Assembly (NCBI RefSeq): GCF_010727475.1
Contig: NZ_AP022567.1
Location: 5,022,001 to 5,086,000 of the forward strand
Length of the DNA: 64,000 bases
DNA from: Mycolicibacterium mageritense
GTDB lineage: Bacteria; Actinomycetota; Actinomycetes; Mycobacteriales; Mycobacteriaceae
Direction of reading: 5' to 3'
Position numbers and translations under genes: made by a program
Notes under the pieces: model-generated
Database searches by the model: none
What the model was told of the DNA's origin: nothing
The model's input: the letters and a program-made list of their open reading frames with translations, nothing else
Part shown: in pieces, positions 17,643 to 25,155 of the stretch
Layout of the letters: each line of letters opens with the position of its first letter
Position numbering within the stretch: position 1 is the first letter of the stretch

Positions 17643-18020
17643 GTGCAGCAGCGTGGTTTCGGCGACCTGGAAGCGGTCGTGATGGACCGGGTTTGGGCCA
17701 GTGACGAGGCGGTCACGGTCCGCGAGATCTTCGACGACCTGGCAGCGAAGCGCGAGATCGCTTATACGACCGTCATGTCCACCATGGACAACCTGCATCG
17801 CAAGGGCTGGCTGGAACGCACGCGGGTCGGCAAGGCCTACAGTTACTGGCCCACCATGACGCGCGAGGAACGGTCGGCGAACCTCATGCGCGACGCTCTG
17901 CATGCCGGCGGTGACGCCGACCTGGTGCTGAACTTCTTCCTGAACCAGATCAACGACGAAGAGTCCGAGCAATTGCGCGTGGCCCTGCGCAAGCTGGCTC
18001 GGCGTCGAGGCGCCACGTGA
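17643..18020 (+). CDS. blaI: BlaI/MecI-family repressor
   Basis: This 125-residue winged-helix repressor carries the BlaI signature (FGDLEAVVMDRVW, TVREIFDDLA, AYTTVMSTMDNLHRKGWLER) and a dimerisation tail with LVLNFFLNQ. GTG 17643 is chosen because AGGAG lies eight bases before it; GTG 17622 would start upstream of that site. It overlaps the M56 protease gene by 4 bp (GTGA), the same pairing as M. tuberculosis Rv1846c-Rv1845c, although an orthologue or paralogue relation cannot be settled here. It likely represses the transpeptidase and the beta-lactamase-like gene. Confidence 0.88.
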   Translation: MQQRGFGDLEAVVMDRVWASDEAVTVREIFDDLAAKREIAYTTVMSTMDNLHRKGWLERTRVGKAYSYWPTMTREERSANLMRDALHAGGDADLVLNFFLNQINDEESEQLRVALRKLARRRGAT

Positions 18021-18931
18021 ACGCCGGCATCTGCCTGCTCGTCTACGGAGTGGTGTTGGTGTGGGGCAGTCCCGTGGTGTTGACCCGGTTCGGTCGCGGC
18101 ATGAGTCCCGGCTACGCGGTGACGGTGTGGTTGACGACGATCGTGCTCGCCGTCGGTGCGTGGATCGCGGCCGCGGCCAGCATGCTTCGCGAACTGCTGA
18201 TCGAGGATGCCGCCGTACCCGTGAAGTTCTGCCTGGACATGCTCTTGGCGCTCAACCACTTTGGTTGGCCCGGGCGGCTCACGCTGGCCGCTGTCAGCGC
18301 AGCCGTCTCGGCGATATCGGCGGTGGTGCTGTGGCGTCTGGTGAAGTCGGTGCAACGCTTGTGGTCTCGCAGCCGCGAACACGCTCACGCCGCGCACGTG
18401 CTCGGTACCCCGACCGCGCGGCCCGGTGTGGTGACCCTGCCGGCAGATCATGCCGCGGCCTACTGTGTGGCCGGTCGCCCCGACGCCATCGTCGTGACCA
18501 CGGGTGCGCTCGCGGCCCTCGACGAGCCCGAACTCGCGGCGGTGCTCGCGCACGAGCAGGCCCATCTCGCGGGTAGGCACCCGCAGCTCATGATGGCGTT
18601 GCGCGCGCTCGCCTTGGCGATGCCGCGGCTGCCGTTGTTCACCGCGGCAGTGGGCGCAGTCGGCCGCCTGGTGGAGATGTGCGCTGACGACAGCGCCGCG
18701 CGCCGGCACGGCCGGGAGACGTTGTTGTGCGGCCTGGTCAGCCTCGCGGACTCGCGCTCAAGCCGGCCGCCGGCACTCGGGGCGGCCGACACCGAGGTGC
18801 TGGCTCGCGTCAGCCGGCTGGCCACGCCCGCGATGTGGGGCGCGCGGCTTCGCGAGCGGATCCTGCTGTCGGTCGTACTCGCCGCTGTCGTGCTCGCGCC
18901 GCCGGTGATCACCTTCTGGTGCCACGCGTGA
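18017..18931 (+). CDS. BlaR1-like M56 membrane metalloprotease
   Basis: This 304-residue integral membrane peptidase of family M56 has three to four N-terminal helices, a cytoplasmic zinc protease domain with HEQAH at residues 179-183, a downstream EMCADDSAARRHG segment that supplies the third ligand, and a final helix. It lacks the extracellular penicillin-binding sensor domain of staphylococcal BlaR1, as is usual in actinobacteria, so the inducing signal is unknown. Translationally coupled to blaI, it presumably inactivates BlaI. Confidence 0.85.
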   Translation: MNAGICLLVYGVVLVWGSPVVLTRFGRGMSPGYAVTVWLTTIVLAVGAWIAAAASMLRELLIEDAAVPVKFCLDMLLALNHFGWPGRLTLAAVSAAVSAISAVVLWRLVKSVQRLWSRSREHAHAAHVLGTPTARPGVVTLPADHAAAYCVAGRPDAIVVTTGALAALDEPELAAVLAHEQAHLAGRHPQLMMALRALALAMPRLPLFTAAVGAVGRLVEMCADDSAARRHGRETLLCGLVSLADSRSSRPPALGAADTEVLARVSRLATPAMWGARLRERILLSVVLAAVVLAPPVITFWCHA

Positions 18932-18944
18932 TCCGGTACCGCGG

Positions 18945-19613
18945 TCAGCTCAGCTCCTCGTCGATGGCGGCCTTGAGCGCCTCGTAACTCGGTGCGCCGC
19001 TGAACTTGGTGCCGTTGACGAAAAATGTGGGGGTTCCCCTGACACCCGATTTCATCCCGTCGGTGCGGTCGGCGCGTACGCGTTCGGCCGTGCCGGGCGC
19101 GTCCAGATCGTGCTCAAACCGCGCGATGTCGAGGCCGAGTTCCGTCGCGAACCCGACGAACACGGCCCGCTGTGATTCGGTCTTCTCGCCCCAAGCGGCT
19201 TGCGTCTCATACATCTTCTGGTACATCGGTACCAACTTGCCTTGTTGCGCTGCGGCTTCGACCGCGCGAGCGGCCAGCTCGCCGTTGATGTGGCTGGGAA
19301 TCGGGAAGTACCGCAGCACGAACGTCACGCGATCGCCGTATTCACCTCGTAGCCGTTCCACCGCCGGAAAGGCGTCGCGACAGGCTTCACATTCGAAATC
19401 CAGGAACTCGACGACCGTGACCCGGCTGTCGGCCGGATCGGTGAGGCGGTGGCTGTTGGGACGCACCAACGCCGAATTGGTGAGTGTCGCGGGCGCATCC
19501 GCCGAAGGCGTCTCCGTGCCCGGGCGGTCGGCCTCGGCACGCAGCATCAGCACCGCGACCACCGCGATCACCGCCGCGATGACACCGAACGCCAGTCGAG
19601 TAATCCGCGACAT
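18945..19613 (-). CDS. DsbA-like thiol-disulfide oxidoreductase, membrane-anchored
   Basis: This 222-residue protein has an N-terminal signal anchor (residues 6-25) and an extracytoplasmic thioredoxin-fold domain of DsbA/Thioredoxin_4 type. The redox pair is Cys75-Glu-Ala-Cys78 (FLDFECEACRDAFP) and the cis-proline loop is RGTPTFFVNG. It probably forms or shuffles disulfides in exported proteins. It is divergent from the beta-lactamase-like gene, and the BlaI-type dyad lies in their shared 106-bp promoter region, so both may be co-regulated. Confidence 0.87.
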   Translation of the reverse strand: MSRITRLAFGVIAAVIAVVAVLMLRAEADRPGTETPSADAPATLTNSALVRPNSHRLTDPADSRVTVVEFLDFECEACRDAFPAVERLRGEYGDRVTFVLRYFPIPSHINGELAARAVEAAAQQGKLVPMYQKMYETQAAWGEKTESQRAVFVGFATELGLDIARFEHDLDAPGTAERVRADRTDGMKSGVRGTPTFFVNGTKFSGAPSYEALKAAIDEELS

Positions 19614-19701
19614 GGGCGGGATCCTTCCGTGCCGGTGGGATAGTGGGTGACTTCGTCGACGCCACCGACAGGTCGGCGCGCCGTGGCCGGCCCTTCCAAT
19701 C

Positions 19702-19718
19702 TACGTAGTAACTTCGTA
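19702..19718. promoter_or_regulatory. BlaI-type operator between dsbA-like and bla-like genes
   Basis: TACGTAGT and ACTTCGTA form a dyad (seven of eight pairs) around one central base, ending one base before the ATG of the beta-lactamase-like gene. It shares CTACGTAG with the dyad before the transpeptidase. Its position over the start suggests tight repression. Confidence 0.6.
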
Positions 19719-19719
19719 C

Positions 19720-20526
19720 ATGATGTGGCGGGCCTGGTTGTCGATGACGCTGGCGACGGTGGTCGGGGTGGCGTTGTCGGTCGTGATCGCCGTACCCGCT
19801 CAGGCCGATCTCGGCCAGCGCACGGCTCAAGCCGATGCGTACCTGGCGAGCCGACCCGGCACCGTGGGCTATGTGCTGCGCGACCGGGTGACAGGGCAGG
19901 CCTACCGTAACGCGAACGCCGGCGCGATGATCTGGACCGCCTCGACCATCAAGCTCGCGATGGTGGTGGATCTGCTGACCCGCGCCAGCGCCGGCAAGAT
20001 CACGCTGACCGATGCCGACCGTCAGCTCATGACCGCGATGATGCACGCCTCGGACAGCGACGCCGCCGACGCATTGTGGGAGCGCTATGGCGGGCCGGAT
20101 CACACGGCGTTCAACCGGGACTTCCCGGCATACGGCATGACCGGGGTGCAGCCGCAGCCTGGCTTCGGCGCTGTCTATCCGTACTGGGGTTTTCAGAAGT
20201 CGACGACTGATGACCTCGACCGCCTGATGAACTACACCCTGACCCGGCTGCCCGCAGCTCAAACCGCCGCCATCGTCTCCGAGATGCAGCGCGTCGACGG
20301 CAACCAGCAGTGGGGCGTGTGGGGAGCGGGTCCGGCGATGGCTCCCGGGAACAAGAACGGGTGGTCGCAGGAACAGGGCGGCTGGGTCACCAACAGCGTC
20401 GGGTTCGCCGGTCCGAAACAGCGCTACACGCTTGCCATCATGAATTCCCTCGACGGCAAGGGCGGGTACGACGACGGCGTACAAACCACCACCCGGCTGG
20501 CGCAGATCCTGCTCGGCACACCCTGA
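19720..20526 (+). CDS. Class A beta-lactamase-related serine hydrolase, secreted
   Basis: This 268-residue exported protein has a signal peptide ending near AQA (residue 29) and a serine beta-lactamase/transpeptidase-fold domain. The SxxK motif is Ser75-Thr-Ile-Lys78 (TASTIKLAMVVDLL). The SDN loop is replaced by SDS (111-113), and KTG appears as KNG (NKNGWSQEQGGW). It is more divergent than BlaC, so it could be a weak beta-lactamase or a cell-wall carboxypeptidase. Context with BlaI, the M56 protease and the transpeptidase supports a cell-wall or beta-lactam function. Confidence 0.8.
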   Translation: MMWRAWLSMTLATVVGVALSVVIAVPAQADLGQRTAQADAYLASRPGTVGYVLRDRVTGQAYRNANAGAMIWTASTIKLAMVVDLLTRASAGKITLTDADRQLMTAMMHASDSDAADALWERYGGPDHTAFNRDFPAYGMTGVQPQPGFGAVYPYWGFQKSTTDDLDRLMNYTLTRLPAAQTAAIVSEMQRVDGNQQWGVWGAGPAMAPGNKNGWSQEQGGWVTNSVGFAGPKQRYTLAIMNSLDGKGGYDDGVQTTTRLAQILLGTP

Positions 20527-20527
20527 C

Positions 20528-21493
20528 TCAGCGCGCGGGGATCAGGAGCGGGACCGCTCGGACGTAGACGATCATGCCGAGCAGTTCGACCAGCGTTTGC
20601 GTGACGACGATGGCCGGGGTGATGCCGTAGGCCGCGGGCAGTGCCAGCGCGAGGGGCAGCACGACCAGCGAGTTGCGCGTCGCGCCGGTGAAGATCAGCG
20701 CCCGCGCGCGGCCGGTGTCGAGCCGCAACAGCCGGGCTGCGACCAGCCCGACCAACGCCATCACCAGCAGGAACGCCGCATAGAGGGGGACGACTCTCAA
20801 CACCTGGTCGACCTGGTCGCTGATCTTCGGGAACTGGCTCGCGACGACCACGACCAGGGTCGCCGCCATCACGGGCACCATCGCGGCGGTCATCGCCGAT
20901 GTGATGGCCTGGCCGCTTCGACGGCGGGCTGCGAGTCCTTCGGTGGCCCAGGCCAGTAGCAGGGGCGCCACGATGAGGCTCAGGAAGGCTTCGAGGAAGG
21001 GGCCGACATCGACGATGTCGGCCAGTCCGGGGCCGACGAACACCCACAGCAGAACCGGCAGGGCCACCATCTGGATCAGCATGAGCAGGGGAGCGGCGGC
21101 CAGCAGGCGTTGGTTGTCGCCGCCGGCCAGCCCGCAGAACACGATGACGTAATCGATGCAGGGGGTGAGCAACGTCAGCAGCACGCCCAGCAGCACAGCC
21201 CGGGGCAGCGTCGCCACACTGGTCAGCGCGGCAACCACGAGCGGAACCACCACGAAGTTGACGGCAAGGACGGCGGCCAGAAACCGGACGTCGCGAAAGG
21301 CCGCGGCCAACTTGGTGAATGGAACCTGCAGAAACGTCGCATACAGCAGCACGGCGAGCACGGGGTAGACAGCGGTCTCCCACCTGCCCGAGGCCGCAGG
21401 CCAGGCAGCTCCGAGGGCCGCGCCGGCGGCCAGCGCGGCCAGGTAGATCGCGAGCTGGTGGCGCTCCAGCCAGTCGCTGAGGTGTGAGGACAA
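20528..21493 (-). CDS. BASS/ArsB(ACR3)-type membrane carrier
   Basis: This 321-residue protein has about ten hydrophobic helices and belongs to the bile acid:sodium symporter/ACR3 superfamily. The LLTPCIDYVIVF segment aligns with the conserved proline-cysteine helix of arsenite exporters of this group, and VYPVLAVLLYATFLQVPF is typical N-terminal text. It is often annotated as an arsenic resistance protein, but no arsR or arsC lies nearby, so the substrate is uncertain. It converges with the beta-lactamase-like gene with a 1-bp gap. Confidence 0.75.
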   Translation of the reverse strand: MSSHLSDWLERHQLAIYLAALAAGAALGAAWPAASGRWETAVYPVLAVLLYATFLQVPFTKLAAAFRDVRFLAAVLAVNFVVVPLVVAALTSVATLPRAVLLGVLLTLLTPCIDYVIVFCGLAGGDNQRLLAAAPLLMLIQMVALPVLLWVFVGPGLADIVDVGPFLEAFLSLIVAPLLLAWATEGLAARRRSGQAITSAMTAAMVPVMAATLVVVVASQFPKISDQVDQVLRVVPLYAAFLLVMALVGLVAARLLRLDTGRARALIFTGATRNSLVVLPLALALPAAYGITPAIVVTQTLVELLGMIVYVRAVPLLIPAR

Positions 21494-21498
21494 CCGAA

Positions 21499-21636
21499 TT
21501 ACTCTGCGCTACGACGCGACAGCGCAGCCACGCCATCGAGCACCGTCACCTGAGTGGGCGGAACCTCGATACGCATCACGAGATCAGGCTGTGAGCACGA
21601 TGGCGGTACCCATTCCGAATCGCGTTCGATCGCCAT
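21499..21636 (-). CDS. Possible 45-residue leader ORF before the carrier gene
   Basis: A 45-codon frame begins at ATG 21636 (MAIERDSEWVPPSC) and ends five bases before the carrier ATG, on the same strand. The predicted peptide (SCSQPDLVMRIEVPPTQVTVL in its middle) has no recognised domain. Tight spacing is the only support; it could equally be the decayed end of a lost gene or chance. Confidence 0.3.
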   Translation of the reverse strand: MAIERDSEWVPPSCSQPDLVMRIEVPPTQVTVLDGVAALSRRSAE

Positions 21637-21760
21637 ACTCTGACCATAGGCGCAGCGTTACGGGCCGGTTCACGCGATTCGGCCCATCGCGCTGCGGTGG
21701 CTATGCTCGTGCGGCGAGGTGCCCGCCCCGTGGCGGTGGGGCGGGGGTGAGGGATTCGAC

Positions 21761-23806
21761 GTGCAGCTGATACAGAGCGATCCGGTTCTCACCACTTCCG
21801 CCGATGCGCGGGTCCGCGACGATCTGATCGGGCTCGCCGGGATCGCCATCATTCTGGTGGTTGTCTGCCACGCCTGGTTCGGGCGTGTCTCGGCGGCAAT
21901 CGACGTCCTGCTGGTGCTGGCGGGTTTTGTCCTCGGGGCACGTGTGATCGGCAGCGTCGGGAACTTTCGGGCATTGGGTGCCGACGCCGCGTGGCTGGTG
22001 CGTCGGTCACTGCCTGCCCTGGTTCTGACCCTGGGCGCGGGTGCTGTGCTTACCGTGAGTGTCCAGCCGCAGACCCGGTGGGAGGCATTCGCCGACCAGA
22101 CACTGGCGACCCTGGGGTTCTGGCAGAACTGGCAATTGCTATGGACGGCAAGCGATTATGTGCAGGCGAGCGAGACGGTCACGCCGTTGCAGCACCTGTG
22201 GGTGGTCTCGCTGCTGGGACAGATCTTCGCCGGGTTCCTCATGCTCACCGCGGTGGTCACGATGGTCGCACGCGGTGACAGTGGGAGCGCACGAACTGTC
22301 CTACTGTGGGCGACGGGCGTGGCGATGGCCGCATCTTTCGGCTATGCGGTCACGGTGCATTCGAGCAATCACCTGCTGGCCTACTACAGCAGCGTGGCCC
22401 GCGCGTGGGAGGTTCTGGCCGGCGTACTGGCCGCGGCGATCGTGGTCCGCGTCGACTTCCCCAGGTGGGCACGGGCCTTCGTGACGGCGCTCGGGCTCAT
22501 CGCGATAGTGTTGTGCGGCACGGTGGTCGACGGCGTGGCAGAAGATGCGTGGCCGTGGGTTGTGGTCCCGGTCGCTGCGAGCGTGCTGATCATTCTCTGT
22601 GGGGCGCAACGCGACTCGCTTCCGCGGGGCGTCGACGCTCTGCGGGGTGTGGTGTTCGTGGCGGCGGGAACGATCGCGTACGAGGTGTACCTGTGGCACT
22701 GGCCCTTGCTGATCTTCTGGCTCGCGCACGTCAACGACGACACCGTCGGTGTGGCCGAAGGCGGCGTCGTGCTGCTGACCGCGGCAGTGGCGGCATTCGC
22801 CACCGCGCGCCTGGTCGACGGTCCGCGCGAGTCAAATCATGTGCGGCAACTGCTTTCGGGTTCGGTCATCGTTGTGCTGGCCGCCGCGTTGGCGGTCACG
22901 TCGTTGGGCTGGCAGGGGCACGTCGCCCTGGCCCGCGCGAGCGGTGCCGAACTCAGCGCACTGTCCGCACGCGACTATCCGGGCGCGGAAGCGCTGATAG
23001 AGGGTCGCAAGGTCGCCAGACTGCCTACGCGTCCGACGGCATTGGAGGCCGCCGAGGACATGCCGCCGGCCACCATCGACGGTTGTGTCACCGATTTCCC
23101 CGGCGTCGACGTCAAGACCTGTGTCTACGGAGATCCCACGGCCCAGCGCACCATCGCCTTGGCCGGCGGCTCGCATTCCGAGCATTGGCTCACCGCGTTG
23201 CATGCGCTGGGCCGGCAGCACCGGTTCAAGGTGACCACGTATCTGAAGATGGGTTGTCCCTTGACGACCAAGGACGTTCCGCTGATCGCCGGGTCTCCCG
23301 ACCTGTATCCGCAGTGCCGGACGTGGTCGGACAATGCGCTGGCACGTATCATCGCCGACCGGCCCGACTACGTCTTCTTCACGAGCACCCGCCCGATCCT
23401 GACCGGGCCCGGCGACTACGTTCCGGATTATTATCTGGGTATCTGGGATGAACTGTCTGCCAACGGCATTCGGATGCTCGGTATGCGTGACACCCCGTGG
23501 ATGCTCAAACAGGGCTGGTTCTTCTCACCTGTCGACTGCCTGGCCGCGGGTGGGGACGCCGACGGCTGCGGGCTGCCGCGCTACGAGGCGCTCGCCGAAC
23601 GCAATCCCACCCTCGACCATCTGGCCGACTACCCGTTGATGACTGCGCTCGACCTCAGCGACGCTGTGTGCGGGCCGGACATGTGCCGTGCGGTCGAGGG
23701 CAATGTGCTGGTCTATCACGACGCTCACCATCTGTCGGCCACCTATGTCCGGACGCTGACCCGCGAGCTCGGTCGGCAACTGCGCGGCGCCACGCGCTGG
23801 TGGTAG
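21761..23806 (+). CDS. OafA-type acyltransferase with C-terminal SGNH domain
   Basis: This 681-residue membrane O-acyltransferase has an acyltransferase-3 domain of about ten helices (residues 20-390) followed by an extracytoplasmic SGNH hydrolase-like domain. The SGNH serine block is LAGGSHSEHW (Ser471) and the DxxH block is HDAHHLS (Asp654, His657). The usual first-helix histidine is in VCHAWFG. GTG 21761 follows GAGGG at good spacing. Proteins of this kind acetylate or acylate cell-envelope glycans or lipids. The last 432 bp recur at 39402-39833. Confidence 0.85.
   Translation: MQLIQSDPVLTTSADARVRDDLIGLAGIAIILVVVCHAWFGRVSAAIDVLLVLAGFVLGARVIGSVGNFRALGADAAWLVRRSLPALVLTLGAGAVLTVSVQPQTRWEAFADQTLATLGFWQNWQLLWTASDYVQASETVTPLQHLWVVSLLGQIFAGFLMLTAVVTMVARGDSGSARTVLLWATGVAMAASFGYAVTVHSSNHLLAYYSSVARAWEVLAGVLAAAIVVRVDFPRWARAFVTALGLIAIVLCGTVVDGVAEDAWPWVVVPVAASVLIILCGAQRDSLPRGVDALRGVVFVAAGTIAYEVYLWHWPLLIFWLAHVNDDTVGVAEGGVVLLTAAVAAFATARLVDGPRESNHVRQLLSGSVIVVLAAALAVTSLGWQGHVALARASGAELSALSARDYPGAEALIEGRKVARLPTRPTALEAAEDMPPATIDGCVTDFPGVDVKTCVYGDPTAQRTIALAGGSHSEHWLTALHALGRQHRFKVTTYLKMGCPLTTKDVPLIAGSPDLYPQCRTWSDNALARIIADRPDYVFFTSTRPILTGPGDYVPDYYLGIWDELSANGIRMLGMRDTPWMLKQGWFFSPVDCLAAGGDADGCGLPRYEALAERNPTLDHLADYPLMTALDLSDAVCGPDMCRAVEGNVLVYHDAHHLSATYVRTLTRELGRQLRGATRWW
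23375..23806 (+). repeat. 432-bp direct repeat, copy A (3' end of intact acyltransferase)
   Basis: This segment matches 39402-39833 base for base apart from one synonymous T/C difference (23440 versus 39467). Identity starts abruptly inside the gene (TTCTTCACG) and stops exactly at the TAG stop codon. The offset between copies is 16027 bp. Confidence 0.97.
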
Positions 23807-23841
23807 GGTGCCGGGACATCAACCGGGATCCGGACCACTCC

Positions 23842-24561
23842 TCAATCGAAGCGGATATCCGTCAACTCGATGGAGACGACCAGTTGATCGGGGATGGGAT
23901 GTCCCGCGTCATCGCGTACGAAGATCATGCGCTTCGCCGGAACAATGATGCCGCCGATGTCCTCAAATTCCGAGACGTAATGGGCCGCAGGTGATCCCCC
24001 CGCGATGTCAACTTGGTAGTCGCGTCGCCGGATTAGGCCTTGGTCGTCGATGTAGAGCACCTGCTGCGGACTGTGGGTGGCGATGTCCTGCGGGTAGTCG
24101 ACGCGGAGCCTGCGCCAGATCTGACCGTCTTCAACCCAGTTCGAGCCTTCGACGACCGTGACGCCCGGCAGCGTCAGGTTGAAGGGTTCGGCGAGGTACG
24201 TCCACATCGCATAGCCGGTGAAGTACGCCAGTTGCAATGTGCTCCAAGGTGTTTGCAGGCTGTGCCCGGCAAAGGAGGATCGTGGGTCATCGAGCGCATC
24301 GACTGTGGCGCCGTCCAGACTTTCGATCGCAACGCGCTGTGGGGTGTAGTCGCTCTTGCGGTCGGACCCGGTGAAGGGGCTCAGCGACGTGTGCTGCTGC
24401 TGAATCCAGACGGTGATCTCGCCATCGTCGACGATCCCGGGAACCTGCTTCAGATCCCAGATCGCGCCCCCGAATCGCTTGTGTGCCCGTATCGTCTCCA
24501 CGTTCTTCCACCGTGTCGCGCCGCCATAGGCGTCCAGGACTTCGTCAACCAGAGTGCTCAT
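23842..24561 (-). CDS. Hypothetical protein, lipocalin/LolA-like beta-rich
   Basis: This 239-residue protein without a signal peptide starts MSTLVDEVLDAYGGATRWKNVETIRAHKRFGG. It is predicted to be mostly beta strands with a pattern like uncharacterised LolA-type lipid-carrier proteins (QVPGIVDDGEITVWIQQ, GLIRRRDYQVDIAGGSPAAHYVSEF, IIVPAKRMIFVRD). I do not recognise an enzyme motif. It lies 55 bp downstream of the HxlR gene on the same strand and may be its target. It begins 35 bp past the left repeat. Confidence 0.6.
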   Translation of the reverse strand: MSTLVDEVLDAYGGATRWKNVETIRAHKRFGGAIWDLKQVPGIVDDGEITVWIQQQHTSLSPFTGSDRKSDYTPQRVAIESLDGATVDALDDPRSSFAGHSLQTPWSTLQLAYFTGYAMWTYLAEPFNLTLPGVTVVEGSNWVEDGQIWRRLRVDYPQDIATHSPQQVLYIDDQGLIRRRDYQVDIAGGSPAAHYVSEFEDIGGIIVPAKRMIFVRDDAGHPIPDQLVVSIELTDIRFD

Positions 24562-24616
24562 AGCTGTCAGGGTTCCAGCGCACGCGGGCGGTCGGTATAG
24601 GTCGGACGACTGATCT

Positions 24617-25072
24617 TCAGCGCGTCCTCTGGCTCGGTTTGGGCACCAGGATGACTTCGCCGGACTCGACGATCTGACCGTCGCGGCGGTTCAGTACCGC
24701 TCGCACCGGCTTGCGCGTAGCGGTCTCGACGAACCGGTTACCGTTGTCCGTCGCAGACGGCATGTGTGTTCGGCCCCACTGTCCGAGCGCAACGAGGATC
24801 GTGCTGACGTCGTGGCCAGCCTCGGTCAACTCATAGCGCTGCCGCCGCCGATCACCGGGCTCCTGGTAGTCGACGACCTCGAAGACGCCGGCTGCGACCA
24901 GGGCCGACAGTCGAGAACTCAGAATGTCGGGAGCGATGCCGAGTTCGTTGCGGAAGTCGGAGAAGCGTGTGCGTCCCAGCATGGCCTCGCGCAGGATCAG
25001 CATCGACCATCGCTCGCCCAATACCGCCATGGCGCGGGCGATGGGGCAGTCGTCATTCAGTTTCTTCGACAT
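24617..25072 (-). CDS. HxlR-family transcription regulator
   Basis: This 151-residue winged-helix regulator has the HxlR hallmark N-terminus (CPIARAMAVLGERWSMLILREAMLGRTRFSDFRNELGIAPDILSSRL) with the leading cysteine, and a C-terminal extension ending KPSQRTR. ATG 25072 (MSKKLNDDCPIA) fits the family; longer in-frame starts run over the dyad upstream. It is divergent from the STAND ATPase gene and co-directional with the unknown gene at 23842. Confidence 0.87.
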   Translation of the reverse strand: MSKKLNDDCPIARAMAVLGERWSMLILREAMLGRTRFSDFRNELGIAPDILSSRLSALVAAGVFEVVDYQEPGDRRRQRYELTEAGHDVSTILVALGQWGRTHMPSATDNGNRFVETATRKPVRAVLNRRDGQIVESGEVILVPKPSQRTR

Positions 25073-25093
25073 CCGGCAAGCTCCCGATCTTCT

Positions 25094-25107
25094 GGATAGG
25101 ACTATCC
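25094..25107. promoter_or_regulatory. HxlR operator candidate
   Basis: GGATAG-GA-CTATCC is a perfect 6-bp inverted repeat, 22 bp upstream of the HxlR start and about 50 bp upstream of the divergent ATPase gene. Size and position suit binding by an HxlR dimer. Confidence 0.5.
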
Positions 25108-25155
25108 TACCCAGAGGTGCTATGGTCAAATCATGACCCGCGGCACGGACCTGCG

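Noticed and set aside
15902..17716. 604-codon minus-strand frame opposite the L,D-transpeptidase
   Set aside because: Shadow frame: low-complexity Arg/His-rich product, while the plus strand has a complete signal peptide and catalytic domain.
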